Shown here one piece after another: positions 7,448-16,886 of a stretch of DNA of 64,000 bases. Source of the stretch: an uncultured Halobacteriovorax sp. (GTDB lineage Bacteria; Bdellovibrionota; Bacteriovoracia; Bacteriovoracales; Bacteriovoracaceae); assembly GCA_913061265.1 (NCBI GenBank), contig CAJXVS010000004.1, forward strand, positions 1 through 64,000, in the 5' to 3' direction. The notes beneath the pieces are model-generated. The model searched no databases, was not told the DNA's origin, and saw only the letters and a list, made by a program, of their open reading frames with translations. Numbering within the stretch: the first letter of the stretch is position 1; each line of letters starts with the position of its first letter. The translations under genes and the position numbers were made by a program.

Positions 7448-10400
7448 TTAATCATGATTAATTGAAATTAAGCAATTTGAAGAAGTTGAATGTTTAGACC
7501 CAGGAATATCAGTTACCAATGGATCGTTAAAATTCAAAGTTTCAGCATGTCCATGCACAGTCTTTTCCCCTTCTACATTCGTTGCTATTCGATAACCCAA
7601 ACCAGAGACCATACATAGCCATTTCTTATTATTTGAATCTACAAAAGTCGGAGCTTCTCCTAATTCGATTTGATTTCCAGATGCGGGTGTGACGAAGTGT
7701 TGGTTTATGTTAAGACCATCAATATGAGTGTCAGGAGCCACTTTATGGGAAAATGTAATTGTACTACGTGTTCCCTTTTGTTTTTGATTAGGTTGTATCT
7801 GAGTTTTGTTATTATCAATCATTTGGTTTGCAATCTTTCTTCTTTGTTTGTTGATATGATTAATATTTTTCTGGGCCTGAATACCCGTATTCGGAATTGG
7901 TTTAAGTGCAGAAACACCAGCGGCCTGAGCTGATTTAGAATTAAAGAATTTAGAAACTTGTTGTTTGTTCAAAGCCTGTGTTATTGGGTTAGGCGTACTT
8001 AAACTTCCAACAAAAATCCCGGGATGAAAAGTAAACTTATATTCAGTTCCTTGCAACAAAACTGCGCTTGTAATTGTTCCATCAGGGTTATGAGTCCCTT
8101 GAATTTCATACTTCCCATTTTTATTAATAACTGTGCCAGTACTAATCAGAGTTTTTAGTTTTTCTTGAGTCACTACTCCTGGATACTTAGTAGCAGTATT
8201 GTGACCATCTTTGTCGCTAACTGTGATTGTGTAGATTTGCGGGTTTACAGGTGTTTTTGAAGTAGGAGATTGTGAAGTTAGCGCAACAGGCTTGCTCAGA
8301 GGATGAAATCCTGCTGCTGCAACTTGGGCGTCTGTAGCTTTTGAAAAAATAAGTTTAACTAGATCTGAATTTCCAGGAATTTGAGTAAAAACAATAATCT
8401 TCCCATCTTTGTCAGTTCCAATTCCCTTTATCTGCCCATTTGCTGCAATCGCACCTAGTGACTGCAGACTTTGTAATAAACTTGCTTGCTCGCCTACAAT
8501 TCCTAAGTCCGTTACTGCACCTCCAGCACTTAAAAGTCCTGATTTTTTATCTAAGCCTGTACAACCATTAGGGCCACATACCTGGTAGCCAACTGAAAAA
8601 CCACTCATATCTGCTGGTATTGAAGTTTTAGGACCTGCTCCAGTTGATGCTTGATTATATGAGTGTAGCAATGCTGGCTGCCATGTCGTTGCTGGATCTT
8701 TATTTAGAGGTTCAAAAATAAACATTCTGCCCCCAATTTGTTGAACTAAACGACCATTTGGGTCGGCTCCCTCCAAGTTACCGTTCATTATCAAATTCTC
8801 AAGTCTTTGCCGTGTTGGCCCAGAATATTGATCAAGCCTAAATAACTTACCCTGATCTGATGACTGTATAGTTTTTTTATTAACAGCAGTGTAAGACGAA
8901 CAAGTTGAGTCCTTACATATATATTCATGAACCCAATATGGCTTAGGAGTAGGATTTCCGTGGCTCGTTAAAAACTCTGGGCTACCACCAAAATGCTGGT
9001 AACCTAATGAGCCACCATGATTAGAATTTGCTGAGGCCTTTGTAAGTTCATTAAAAGCTTTTACATGCCCAGTACTTGAATCAACTTGCCCATGTGCTTT
9101 TAGAAAATCATTAGCCGATGAGTAACTTGATGTACCATCGATCGCATAAAACTTGATTCCTGAAGCAGCAGAGCTTGCAGAAACTTGTTTCTGCTTTTTT
9201 TCGAAAGCTTTAAATGCATTTAGCTGTCTATTATAAATTTCTTGTCTATGTCTGTTTTCACCTACAGCGACCCTATGCTTAAATGCTGATTGTTCATTAT
9301 TAGTAAACAGCTCATCTCCAAGGCCCTGCCCGGCACTATTTGAGCCAAGAACACCAGTACGTAATTCACTACTAATTGTTTTAAAATTAAGCCTGAATAC
9401 TTGAAGTAAAGCTTTTTGACGAGGTGTAACGCCAGGACCACTCTGAGAATCTAAACGAATCCATTTTTCTAAGTTAGAAAATCCACCTGCCAATTGTACA
9501 ATTTTTTTTACATTATCAATCTTCTGATTTACTGAAGCTTGGTTTGGAAGTGAAGCTTTGGCCAGTAAACTTTGTATTTCGGCAAGTTTTTGATATTTTT
9601 GATCGACACTATTTTTGCTACCTGTATAAACACCAATAAAATTAGACGCGTCAAGAAGGGCCTGCTCAGTTGGTGTAGCACCGGCTTTACTTGCTTCAGT
9701 TGGTGTTACAGTTGGTACTGTAACGAGAGCTGGTGGTTTAGGTGTTGTTAGAATAAGCTGAGCTGTACCAAGACGAGTGCTACTCACATCGAGACTGTCA
9801 TGTTTTACATCGTCTTCACTAGCAGCTGAAAAGCTATATTCAAATGTAGTTTTATCACCAGAATGTAGAGAACTAACAGATACTCCTGCAAGCTTTGCTA
9901 GTGCCTCTGCAGTGAGAGTGTATTTATTAGCAGAATTAAGCTTACTTATAACTAAGTTAAAATTACTATCTAAAATTCCTAATCCTTGCATACCTGCAAG
10001 AGCTGTCGACATATCATTTTTTCTTAGAATAAATTCAACAGTTCTTTCAGCAATAGTTCCCCTAGCAACAACGAGAGTGACTTTAACTGGACCAGATTTA
10101 GTTTGACCAGGAAGTTTTGCATTAACTAGTTGTGGAACAGGATGAGAGAAAGATCCAGTTGTTGCAAGCGTCGTTAAGACATTTAATCCGTAGCGCGGAT
10201 GGTGTCCGTTTGTAGCAGAGTCCTTACTTTCGAAGCCTACAACATCAGCAACTGTTAGTTCTCTAGTTACGACATTTACTCCATTATATTCATGAACATA
10301 AATACCTATAAGAGTATCTTTGATTGCTGCATATTGAGAGGAGTCTTGATTCATTGTTAAAATGATGTCGCCATCTTCGATAAAGTACTTATTTATCCCA

Positions 10401-10552
10401 GCCTTTTGAAGCAGCTCTATTATTGCTTTTCTACATAAAAGAGGTTGCTTAGAGTTACATTTCAGAGGATTAGCATTAGCTGGCATATTTAAAAATAATA
10501 ACGCAATTAGTGAGATTAACATTTTATCTATTTTTTTTATTTTCATTTTCAT
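7448..10552 (-). CDS. Large secreted protein, putative cargo of the adjacent TpsB-like transporter
   Basis: A 1034-residue exported protein with a signal peptide ending near residue 27 (MPANA). It is rich in Ser, Thr, Asn, Gln and Gly. Its coding start lies 4 bases after the transporter's stop, so it is almost surely co-expressed with and dependent on it. I do not see the features of normal TpsA cargo: no TPS-domain NPNG-type motifs and no long beta-helix repeats. It also has several closely spaced Cys pairs (KCNSKQPLLC, CKDSTC, CGPNGC), unusual for two-partner cargo. Two ATGs six bases apart (10552, 10546) are possible; AAGGAA spaces better with the second. Function unknown; the role as cargo is inferred from gene order only. 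Confidence 0.8.
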   Translation of the reverse strand: MKMKIKKIDKMLISLIALLFLNMPANANPLKCNSKQPLLCRKAIIELLQKAGINKYFIEDGDIILTMNQDSSQYAAIKDTLIGIYVHEYNGVNVVTRELTVADVVGFESKDSATNGHHPRYGLNVLTTLATTGSFSHPVPQLVNAKLPGQTKSGPVKVTLVVARGTIAERTVEFILRKNDMSTALAGMQGLGILDSNFNLVISKLNSANKYTLTAEALAKLAGVSVSSLHSGDKTTFEYSFSAASEDDVKHDSLDVSSTRLGTAQLILTTPKPPALVTVPTVTPTEASKAGATPTEQALLDASNFIGVYTGSKNSVDQKYQKLAEIQSLLAKASLPNQASVNQKIDNVKKIVQLAGGFSNLEKWIRLDSQSGPGVTPRQKALLQVFRLNFKTISSELRTGVLGSNSAGQGLGDELFTNNEQSAFKHRVAVGENRHRQEIYNRQLNAFKAFEKKQKQVSASSAASGIKFYAIDGTSSYSSANDFLKAHGQVDSSTGHVKAFNELTKASANSNHGGSLGYQHFGGSPEFLTSHGNPTPKPYWVHEYICKDSTCSSYTAVNKKTIQSSDQGKLFRLDQYSGPTRQRLENLIMNGNLEGADPNGRLVQQIGGRMFIFEPLNKDPATTWQPALLHSYNQASTGAGPKTSIPADMSGFSVGYQVCGPNGCTGLDKKSGLLSAGGAVTDLGIVGEQASLLQSLQSLGAIAANGQIKGIGTDKDGKIIVFTQIPGNSDLVKLIFSKATDAQVAAAGFHPLSKPVALTSQSPTSKTPVNPQIYTITVSDKDGHNTATKYPGVVTQEKLKTLISTGTVINKNGKYEIQGTHNPDGTITSAVLLQGTEYKFTFHPGIFVGSLSTPNPITQALNKQQVSKFFNSKSAQAAGVSALKPIPNTGIQAQKNINHINKQRRKIANQMIDNNKTQIQPNQKQKGTRSTITFSHKVAPDTHIDGLNINQHFVTPASGNQIELGEAPTFVDSNNKKWLCMVSGLGYRIATNVEGEKTVHGHAETLNFNDPLVTDIPGSKHSTSSNCLISINHD

Positions 10553-10556
10553 TTCC

Positions 10557-12104
10557 TTACCAGCCTTTAGTCAGTTTTAAGTAAAGGGCGGGATCAAGTT
10601 CCTTCCCTTGATTGTCTTTATTTAATGCTGAAGCTAACCACCCAGATAAATTAAAGCCATTCGAAAATTCACCAGAAGATCCGATACCAATACTTGAAAT
10701 AGTCATATTTTTTGGTCGATTGTTTGATGTTGCATCTACTTGTTTGCTCGATACATTACCAGTGTCAAAGAATAGTTTTACATTAACACCAGATAATAAA
10801 CTATTTTCAAATAAGAACTTATGACCAATCTCTGCCGTCCCTATTCTACCATTATTTCCAGAAAATTCGCCAACTGGATAACCTCTTAAGAATTCAGTTC
10901 CTCCAAGAAGAAATTTTTGAGAACTTGGAACTGTCTTATCTGCCCATTGACCAAAAGCTTCAACTCTTAACTCAGTATCATCGGCGATAAAGTTCAGGGC
11001 ATGGATATAACCCATTCCTATGCGTATATGTTTAAAGTCTCCATTTTCATTGGCGCTACCTTGAGAACTGGCACTACCGGATGTTAGCGTAACACCGGAT
11101 GTAAAGCTGTTTCCTTCGGGGTCAGAGTGATTGTAAAACAAAGTTGAGTATATAGCCTCTGTTTTACCATTTGTTCCACCTTCTTGATCTTCCCCCTGAT
11201 TTCCAATACCGCCCAAGACTGTAAGAGTTTCATTATGAGCACGAAGAATAGGGTAACCAAGAGTACCTGTAACGTTAGTACCTTTAAAATCACGTTTTAC
11301 ATTTGGCCGTATTTCGTTTTTTGAAGCTGTATATGAGCCATGTATTTCAGCATAAAGACCATTGGTCATTAGTGGTAAAAAGTAAGTGGCAGCGCCTTCA
11401 TTCTGGTTTTCTTTTTTATCACCCCAGATATGAGTAAAAGATCCTTGAACATGATCTCCACCCACTAATACCGAATTAATAGTTTGAGTAACAGTTGCTC
11501 TATTCCTCGCAAGGATTTTCTGCGGCATACTATCAAGAGTTACTGCACCGGAATATTTACTCTGTTCTGTGGCCTTAACAATTAATGTGTAATGAGTAGT
11601 ATTGTCTTTTGGGGACCAGCCTCGAGGATCCATAATCTTATTTTTGGAAGATTCGAGAGCGAAGGTTGCATCAACTCCAGACAAAGAATTGATGTGTGTG
11701 AGAGTCTCATCAAGCTTCGTAACATTAGGCCTTTTTCCGACAAGTTTTTTCGCAATATTTTTAACTGCTGATTCGACTTTTCCAGTAAGGCCAAATACGT
11801 TGACGATCGTTATTACACCTTGATTTAAAAAAATTTCATCACTTGATATAACAAAGCCTTCGCTAGAAATATAACCTTGTTGATGTAATTTTTTGACAAG
11901 ACGTCGATTAATATCTTGAGGCTTCTCTTTATCGATGGAGATATATTCAAGCTTTTGTAGATTCTCAGACGTTATACCGTATACTTTGATTTTCCTCTCG
12001 CCAGAAATCAATATGCTCTCTTTGGCAAAGGTTTTAGAACTAAGTATTATTGCTATTAAAAATAGAGCTCTTGTTAGTTTTTTAAACATTATAAATACAT
12101 ACAT
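10557..12104 (-). CDS. TpsB/ShlB/FhaC-family outer-membrane transporter
   Basis: A two-partner secretion pore of about 515 residues. After a signal peptide come a POTRA-like region (INRRLVKKLHQQGY near residue 60, then beta-rich segments) and a barrel holding the family's conserved FLLGGTEFLRGYPVGEF block, a form of the LRGY loop motif that reaches into the pore. It ends in the aromatic LKLTKGW. The frame opens at 12149, but a TATAAT -10 lies at 12154-12159, only 5 bases before, so that codon could not be in the transcript with a leader. ATGs at 12104 (GGGA upstream) or 12089 give proper signal peptides. TpsB proteins move unfolded substrate from periplasm to surface. It is the first gene of a three-gene operon. 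Confidence 0.88.
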   Translation of the reverse strand: MYVFIMFKKLTRALFLIAIILSSKTFAKESILISGERKIKVYGITSENLQKLEYISIDKEKPQDINRRLVKKLHQQGYISSEGFVISSDEIFLNQGVITIVNVFGLTGKVESAVKNIAKKLVGKRPNVTKLDETLTHINSLSGVDATFALESSKNKIMDPRGWSPKDNTTHYTLIVKATEQSKYSGAVTLDSMPQKILARNRATVTQTINSVLVGGDHVQGSFTHIWGDKKENQNEGAATYFLPLMTNGLYAEIHGSYTASKNEIRPNVKRDFKGTNVTGTLGYPILRAHNETLTVLGGIGNQGEDQEGGTNGKTEAIYSTLFYNHSDPEGNSFTSGVTLTSGSASSQGSANENGDFKHIRIGMGYIHALNFIADDTELRVEAFGQWADKTVPSSQKFLLGGTEFLRGYPVGEFSGNNGRIGTAEIGHKFLFENSLLSGVNVKLFFDTGNVSSKQVDATSNNRPKNMTISSIGIGSSGEFSNGFNLSGWLASALNKDNQGKELDPALYLKLTKGW

Positions 12105-12153
12105 TTCTTGATCCCAAAAACTAGATTCTAGTTTGTTTATAAATCTCATGAAA

Positions 12154-12182
12154 ATTATAAAATATTATGCTTATTTAAAGAA
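12154..12182 (-). promoter_or_regulatory. Likely promoter of the tpsB-like operon
   Basis: On the minus strand a perfect TATAAT lies at 12159-12154 with a weak -35 (TTCTTT, 12182-12177) at 17 bases. It stands just upstream of the transporter gene and helps decide its start codon. Confidence 0.5.
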
Positions 12183-12294
12183 ACTAAATAAGAGAAGAAT
12201 TGGCGACCTTTGTTTGTTACGTCTATCGCATCGCATCCACCTATGGCAATAAATAAGACACCACGGTATCATCTCTCATCAGTGACAATACGCT

Positions 12295-12317
12295 TGCTCC
12301 ACCCTGCTCCACCGGAT
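12295..12317 (+). repeat. Inner direct repeat, right copy (tandem GCTCCACC motif)
   Basis: TGCTCCACCC followed by TGCTCCACCGGAT, matching 5101-5123 at 22 of 23 bases and in the same orientation. Outside this repeat and the tRNA-derived repeat at 12426, the 420 bases between the transporter gene and the DUF2391-like gene hold no gene I can support. Confidence 0.6.
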
Positions 12318-12425
12318 ACCTTAAATCCTGTGATTTTTCATGAAAGATGATGAAACCAAAAAGCCGCAACTCTTTGTTTTCATTCCTATCTTGTTAATAT
12401 CATTGGGCTAATTTGGCGTAGAGAA

Positions 12426-12499
12426 GAGTCCCTTCGCTCCCGCCATTAAAATTTCAAGATTGCATCATCGCCTAGTTTAATACGAGGCTTTTTTGTACC
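12426..12499 (+). repeat. Direct repeat, right copy (partial tRNA-Asp 3' end plus terminator; attR-like)
   Basis: This segment begins with the same 24 bases as the tRNA-Asp 3' end (4817-4840) and continues with a diverged copy of the terminator: GCCTAGTTTAATACGAGGC and six T. A GGCGTAG string at 12415-12421 resembles tRNA positions 4-10, so this may be a tRNA copy with its middle deleted, or the displaced 3' end left by integration. Confidence 0.75.
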
Positions 12500-12572
12500 T
12501 AGAAACGAAGGGACGGGTGCCATTAGAGGTTTTGCGATACACGATCCAGAGGAACTTCTCAGTTAACCTAAA

Positions 12573-12974
12573 CTACTCTTTATCAAACCCATCAACAATC
12601 ACCGCGCCAAGAGAAGCTGGGAAGCTCAGGATAATAACTCTTTTAAAACCAACAAGTAACTCAGAAGAAAATGACAGTCTGTTCAAGAGAAAAAGGATAA
12701 TACCCACTGTTAAAAAAGTAAGGATGTAGTTCAGTAAGACTCTAAAGATGATTCGAAAATAAGATTCTTCTCTTCCTTGGAAGAGAGAGAAGTTTGTATA
12801 AAAGAATTGAATGCCTATAGATAGAATCGCAAGCATTAAAATATTGAGTAAAGGAAGAGTCTCTCCGAATTTCCAAAGCTCTTCAGAAAAAGCAATTGGA
12901 ACCGCCATAACAGCGGCGCCTACGACAATCTGACTAATATCTTCTAAGTTCATTTTTCCAAAAACTGACTTCAT
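12573..12974 (-). CDS. Four-helix membrane protein, DUF2391-like
   Basis: A 133-residue membrane protein with four hydrophobic segments. Its opening EDISQIVVGAAVMAVPIAFSEELW and closing FPASLGAVIVDGF are the hallmarks I associate with DUF2391 (TIGR02587-type) proteins, which are usually somewhat longer. Biochemical role unknown for the family. It lies just outside the right end of the tRNA-Asp block and is downstream of the lipoprotein gene in the same direction, with 98 bases between. Confidence 0.65.
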   Translation of the reverse strand: MKSVFGKMNLEDISQIVVGAAVMAVPIAFSEELWKFGETLPLLNILMLAILSIGIQFFYTNFSLFQGREESYFRIIFRVLLNYILTFLTVGIILFLLNRLSFSSELLVGFKRVIILSFPASLGAVIVDGFDKE

Positions 12975-13015
12975 ATTAGATCTCTTATCTTAGGAACTAC
13001 CTTGGTCGCAAATAC

Positions 13016-13044
13016 CTTTAGTATAACATTATTTAATACTAAAG
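13016..13044. repeat. Inverted repeat between lipoprotein and DUF2391-like genes
   Basis: CTTTAGTAT (13016-13024) is the exact reverse complement of ATACTAAAG (13036-13044). No T-run follows on either strand. It could be an operator for the 12974 gene or an mRNA end structure. Confidence 0.4.
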
Positions 13045-13072
13045 AAACAATGGCATAACCCAGCCCTATAAA

Positions 13073-15595
13073 TCAAAGATTGATTGTCCCAGGAATTGCC
13101 ATATCCTTCAAAACGGCTCTTTCCTTAGACTTATAAAAACGCTGAATATAAACATCATTATCCTGCATAACCTCAACCTTCTCTAAGAAGATCACCTTAG
13201 TATCGTCAGTCATCAAGTTATAGAATTGATCATAGTTTTGTTTTCCTCTAATAATCTTTCCAAGATAGTTCTCAGAGATACTCCAAGGGTCTCTTAACAT
13301 TGAATGAGCCGGCTTTTGCTCTCCAATATAGAACCAGCTCTCTTCTACCCATTCTTGGGAGGACTTGGCTTCACAAAGCTGAAAACGTTTCTTATTTTGT
13401 TTTTGCTCAGTCGTACTATTTAACCAACCGCCACTTGTTTCTTCATAGAATTGTCCTTGAAGAAGAACGCAGTTTTTAAGTTTAGCTTTAAAGCCTAATT
13501 TAATTTCGTCCACAAAAAGGTTTCTGCTTCTTGAGAACTGAGCTCTTGAAGTTGTTCCCGTCATCTCATCTTTAGACCACATCTTTGAGATGTCAGCATT
13601 AACACCAACACCTAGGCTTAAGATTTTTAAGAAAGGAATCTCTAGCTTAGAACTTAGTGAGGCGCCAAAAGATATCCTCTTGGCCACAGAAGTTCTTCTG
13701 CTCTTTCCGTTATAGACGAGAAACCCTGTTCCAACGCTAATCTTATCAGTGCTCGAATAGAGCTTCTGAGGGGTCCCTATTATTTCTTGCATATGCTTAT
13801 GACGGCTTATAGAAATAAACTTCTCTGGGTTACGAGTACAGTCATAAAATTTGGGATCTACTTTATAAGAGTCATAAAAGATTCCAGTTACGGTCTTTTT
13901 CGGGAAGAAAGCTTCGCAAAGCTTTCTTGATGTTTGTTTTGTTTGGCTTCCTTCTAATAATTGTTTCTTCTCAAGAGAAGTGATGACTTCTTCTTTTAAG
14001 TTAGTAATAGGCTCTTGCTCTAATTTGTTTTCTTTTTGTAGGGCATTGAAGAGATTCTGTGTATCTCCCATCCATCTTGATTCAAGCTCTGCTACTGGAT
14101 CACTAGGGTCTTTAATCTGATCAAGCTTTTGCGACAATAGGTAATTACTAATATTTAACTCTGATTGAACATCTAGATTACTATTATGTGGTCTTAACCC
14201 TACGCTTAGTTGATGAGATGATGCCAAGAAGTTCCCTGAGACAACCACTGCTTGAAGGTTTGTATCATCACTAATAGGTGATAACTCAATCACGGCCACA
14301 GTTCGCGCCGAAGATTCTGCTAGGTCTTCAAATTTAAAAGGAAGATCTATTGAGGTTATGATCTTATTGTTAACAACCTCTACAATCTTCTCCATGCCAG
14401 TAATATATTTAAACTTCGCGGCACTCTCTGCTGTTAACTCAGCGGTACCTTGATTAGCGGCGAGGACACCTACTCTTAACCTAAAGCGACCAGTGTAGAT
14501 ATCTTCGATCATCCTATTACTTGAAAAGCTATGTCCCCTATCAATCTTTGGTCTAAGTTCTATAAGATAGCTTTTCGTTACGGCCAGATCTAGGTACTTA
14601 TTTACTTGATAGCCATTTTCTTTATTTCCAAGAAAGGTGTACCTAACATTATCGATGAAGAGCTTTGCTTTTTCTCCAACCGGATTGGCCGGAGGCTCAC
14701 CAGCTCGTGAATCCCAACCATGATTTCGGCCATTGACCCAAGGGTTGATGAATATTTCTCTTTCTAGGACTTGCCCGACTAGTGGACCTTCAACGACTTT
14801 TACAACGAGCTTTTTAGAGATCCAACGAATGGGTTGAAACTGATCATACTCTGTATTGAGGTTTGCTCGCAGGCAGCCCTTTAGATCAGTCTTATTAACA
14901 ATCTCTTGAACAACTTCCCCATTTTCATCAATAACCTTCATCTCAACGATTTGATTTGAAAGTGATTGCATATCGACTTTGTATTTAAAGCAGCCAATCC
15001 ATTTAGAGATTACATTCTTATTGGTTCTTGAATCATCATGAGCTGAATCATAACCACCAAAGTAAATGGTGAGATCAGTCATATCAAAGTCTACTTTTAG
15101 TTCTTCTTTGGCCATCATTTGAAAAGCATCTTCAGGTAAGCTTGTTCGTTGCAGATCAACGAAGCTGTCATTGAGAAGGTTAAAGGCGTATTCAACCTGG
15201 GTAAGTCCTTGAACACTGCCTTTTAGGACAACATCTTTTTTAAAGCGTATATAGCGCTCTTCCATGCTTGAACTCATGACTGCTTTTTCATTCCAATAGA
15301 CACAGCCATTGATATCACTTGTATAAGAAACTCCAGAGACAATAAATTCTTCACCGCGAATAGGATCAAGAAAGACGCTCTCTTTAAAGCAGGCCTTAAT
15401 AAGAAAAGACTTATGTGTTGGTCTCGTAATACTTAAGGCGTTATCATATACCTTTTGAACTGAAGAGATGCTTAAGCTGTCTAAGATGATCGGACTGCTT
15501 ACTTCTTGCCCGGCTTGTTCATCTTCTACCTTTAAAGAACATGAAAGCGCCAAAGTTGCGGCTAAAAAGACTGTGAGTAATTTAGAGAAAGTCAT
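13073..15595 (-). CDS. Large lipoprotein of unknown function
   Basis: An 840-residue protein with a lipoprotein signal peptide: hydrophobic stretch and lipobox LALSC (Cys19). It is mostly beta-rich; I recognise no enzyme motif. Cysteines are scattered through the mature part in periplasm-like fashion (for instance ACFKE, GCVYW, GCFKYK, NCVLL), so it is likely disulfide-bonded and anchored in the outer membrane. Its start overlaps the end of the upstream barrel-like gene by 14 bases, so the two are made together and may form a surface complex. An AAGGAAGAGC ribosome binding site precedes the ATG. Confidence 0.8.
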   Translation of the reverse strand: MTFSKLLTVFLAATLALSCSLKVEDEQAGQEVSSPIILDSLSISSVQKVYDNALSITRPTHKSFLIKACFKESVFLDPIRGEEFIVSGVSYTSDINGCVYWNEKAVMSSSMEERYIRFKKDVVLKGSVQGLTQVEYAFNLLNDSFVDLQRTSLPEDAFQMMAKEELKVDFDMTDLTIYFGGYDSAHDDSRTNKNVISKWIGCFKYKVDMQSLSNQIVEMKVIDENGEVVQEIVNKTDLKGCLRANLNTEYDQFQPIRWISKKLVVKVVEGPLVGQVLEREIFINPWVNGRNHGWDSRAGEPPANPVGEKAKLFIDNVRYTFLGNKENGYQVNKYLDLAVTKSYLIELRPKIDRGHSFSSNRMIEDIYTGRFRLRVGVLAANQGTAELTAESAAKFKYITGMEKIVEVVNNKIITSIDLPFKFEDLAESSARTVAVIELSPISDDTNLQAVVVSGNFLASSHQLSVGLRPHNSNLDVQSELNISNYLLSQKLDQIKDPSDPVAELESRWMGDTQNLFNALQKENKLEQEPITNLKEEVITSLEKKQLLEGSQTKQTSRKLCEAFFPKKTVTGIFYDSYKVDPKFYDCTRNPEKFISISRHKHMQEIIGTPQKLYSSTDKISVGTGFLVYNGKSRRTSVAKRISFGASLSSKLEIPFLKILSLGVGVNADISKMWSKDEMTGTTSRAQFSRSRNLFVDEIKLGFKAKLKNCVLLQGQFYEETSGGWLNSTTEQKQNKKRFQLCEAKSSQEWVEESWFYIGEQKPAHSMLRDPWSISENYLGKIIRGKQNYDQFYNLMTDDTKVIFLEKVEVMQDNDVYIQRFYKSKERAVLKDMAIPGTINL

Positions 15596-16676
15596 AGCTC
15601 TTCCTTAAAGATAAATTAATGATTCTTTCTTTTTCTTGAAAGCTGTTTGATTCAATGGGTTTTGTAAAATAAGTATCAATACCATACTGAAGGCTCATGG
15701 CCTTATTCATGACGGAGAGACCTGCCATCACGCCTTCTCTATTAGTTTGCCCCACGTATTTAGATGAGTAATAGGCCACAGTTGAATCAGACTCATTTCT
15801 AAGAGTTTTGATTTCGAAGGAATAATTATTCTCTAATGACTTTGATGTAAGAACGGGTCCTATTAAGTAGCCGAGGTTCTTTCCTGAAGCCGCCATTTCA
15901 TTCTTATGGGCAGCTGCTTCTAGCGAGACATCCACAAGTCTCAATCTTTTATAACTAACTTTAAAGTCACTATTCCAGCCAACATACTTTTGCTGAAACT
16001 TATTATTAATTGTTCCAACTCCTGAGACAGTATTTCCTAGTAGGCGGCTATTATAAGCAATAGAAGAATTAAGGCGGTCAAAGGCGAAGTGACCAATACT
16101 AGCTTCAACACTTATAGTGTCGCCATTTCCGATGACTCTAATCTTTTCATTAAAGAATCGACTTGATCCTTCCTTAACATTCCCTATTCTTTGAGAAAGA
16201 CTATAGTTAGAAGGAATTCCTTGAATCATATCAAGTTCAAACTTCCACTGATCAACTTCAACAGATAATACTTCTCGTGCAGCAACAAAAGCTGTACTGG
16301 TTAGAAAGAGTGGGTTGTTATGATAAGACTGATTAATGGCGCCAACTTCAAATCTTAAGTAATCTAATGGATTAACTTCTACGAAGGCATGGCTTAAATT
16401 TAAAGAGTTACTTGGCTTAAAGCTTCTTCCTGAATACTTCGATTCACTCTCACCGGTTTCAAGAGAAACGCCTCCATTGGCGTTAAGACCAATCAAGCTG
16501 CTTAAGCGGTGTTTAAAATCAAGATTTACAGAAAGACCAAAGACGTTCGCCTCATTAAGGTTTCCTGAAACCTTGGCCCCATTAAGATTAAAGAGGCCCG
16601 TTAACGAACGGCTCTCATTTGCAGTTGCCTGCTGTATTAAAGAAAAAAAGATTCCACAGATAATGAAAGCTTTCAA
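15582..16676 (-). CDS. Probable outer-membrane beta-barrel protein
   Basis: A 364-residue exported protein (signal peptide MKAFIICGIFFSLIQQATA). The mature part is a run of amphipathic strands with many Asn, Ser and Tyr residues (LNLSHAFVEVNPLDYLRFEVGAI, VSYKRLRLVDVSLEAAA) and a terminal Phe-Leu, consistent with a barrel of 14-18 strands. No named family recognised. It overlaps the following lipoprotein gene by 14 bases, an arrangement like that of porin/lipoprotein surface pairs. Function inferred only as envelope component. Confidence 0.75.
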   Translation of the reverse strand: MKAFIICGIFFSLIQQATANESRSLTGLFNLNGAKVSGNLNEANVFGLSVNLDFKHRLSSLIGLNANGGVSLETGESESKYSGRSFKPSNSLNLSHAFVEVNPLDYLRFEVGAINQSYHNNPLFLTSTAFVAAREVLSVEVDQWKFELDMIQGIPSNYSLSQRIGNVKEGSSRFFNEKIRVIGNGDTISVEASIGHFAFDRLNSSIAYNSRLLGNTVSGVGTINNKFQQKYVGWNSDFKVSYKRLRLVDVSLEAAAHKNEMAASGKNLGYLIGPVLTSKSLENNYSFEIKTLRNESDSTVAYYSSKYVGQTNREGVMAGLSVMNKAMSLQYGIDTYFTKPIESNSFQEKERIINLSLRKSYDFL

Positions 16677-16886
16677 TTTTCACCCCAGTTGTTGATTTCG
16701 TGGGGATTATTTAACACGTTGAAATTTTAAGTGTTGAAATGTGTAAAAAGCTGGAGTTGCTCTTCGTCATCAAGGAAAAGGACTCTTACGAGACGAAACA
16801 CCAATTGTATTTACAGATACTTAGATTTGATTCGCCATAAAGTATGACTGAGAAAAGGGTTGATCTGCCAGCTAAGAAACAAATGT

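Noticed and set aside
4760-12499. Prophage
   Set aside because: No structural, replication, lysis or integrase gene between the tRNA-Asp repeats; the cargo is a secretion operon.
13016-13044. Rho-independent terminator
   Set aside because: Perfect 9-bp stem but no T-run on either strand, so it is listed only as an inverted repeat.
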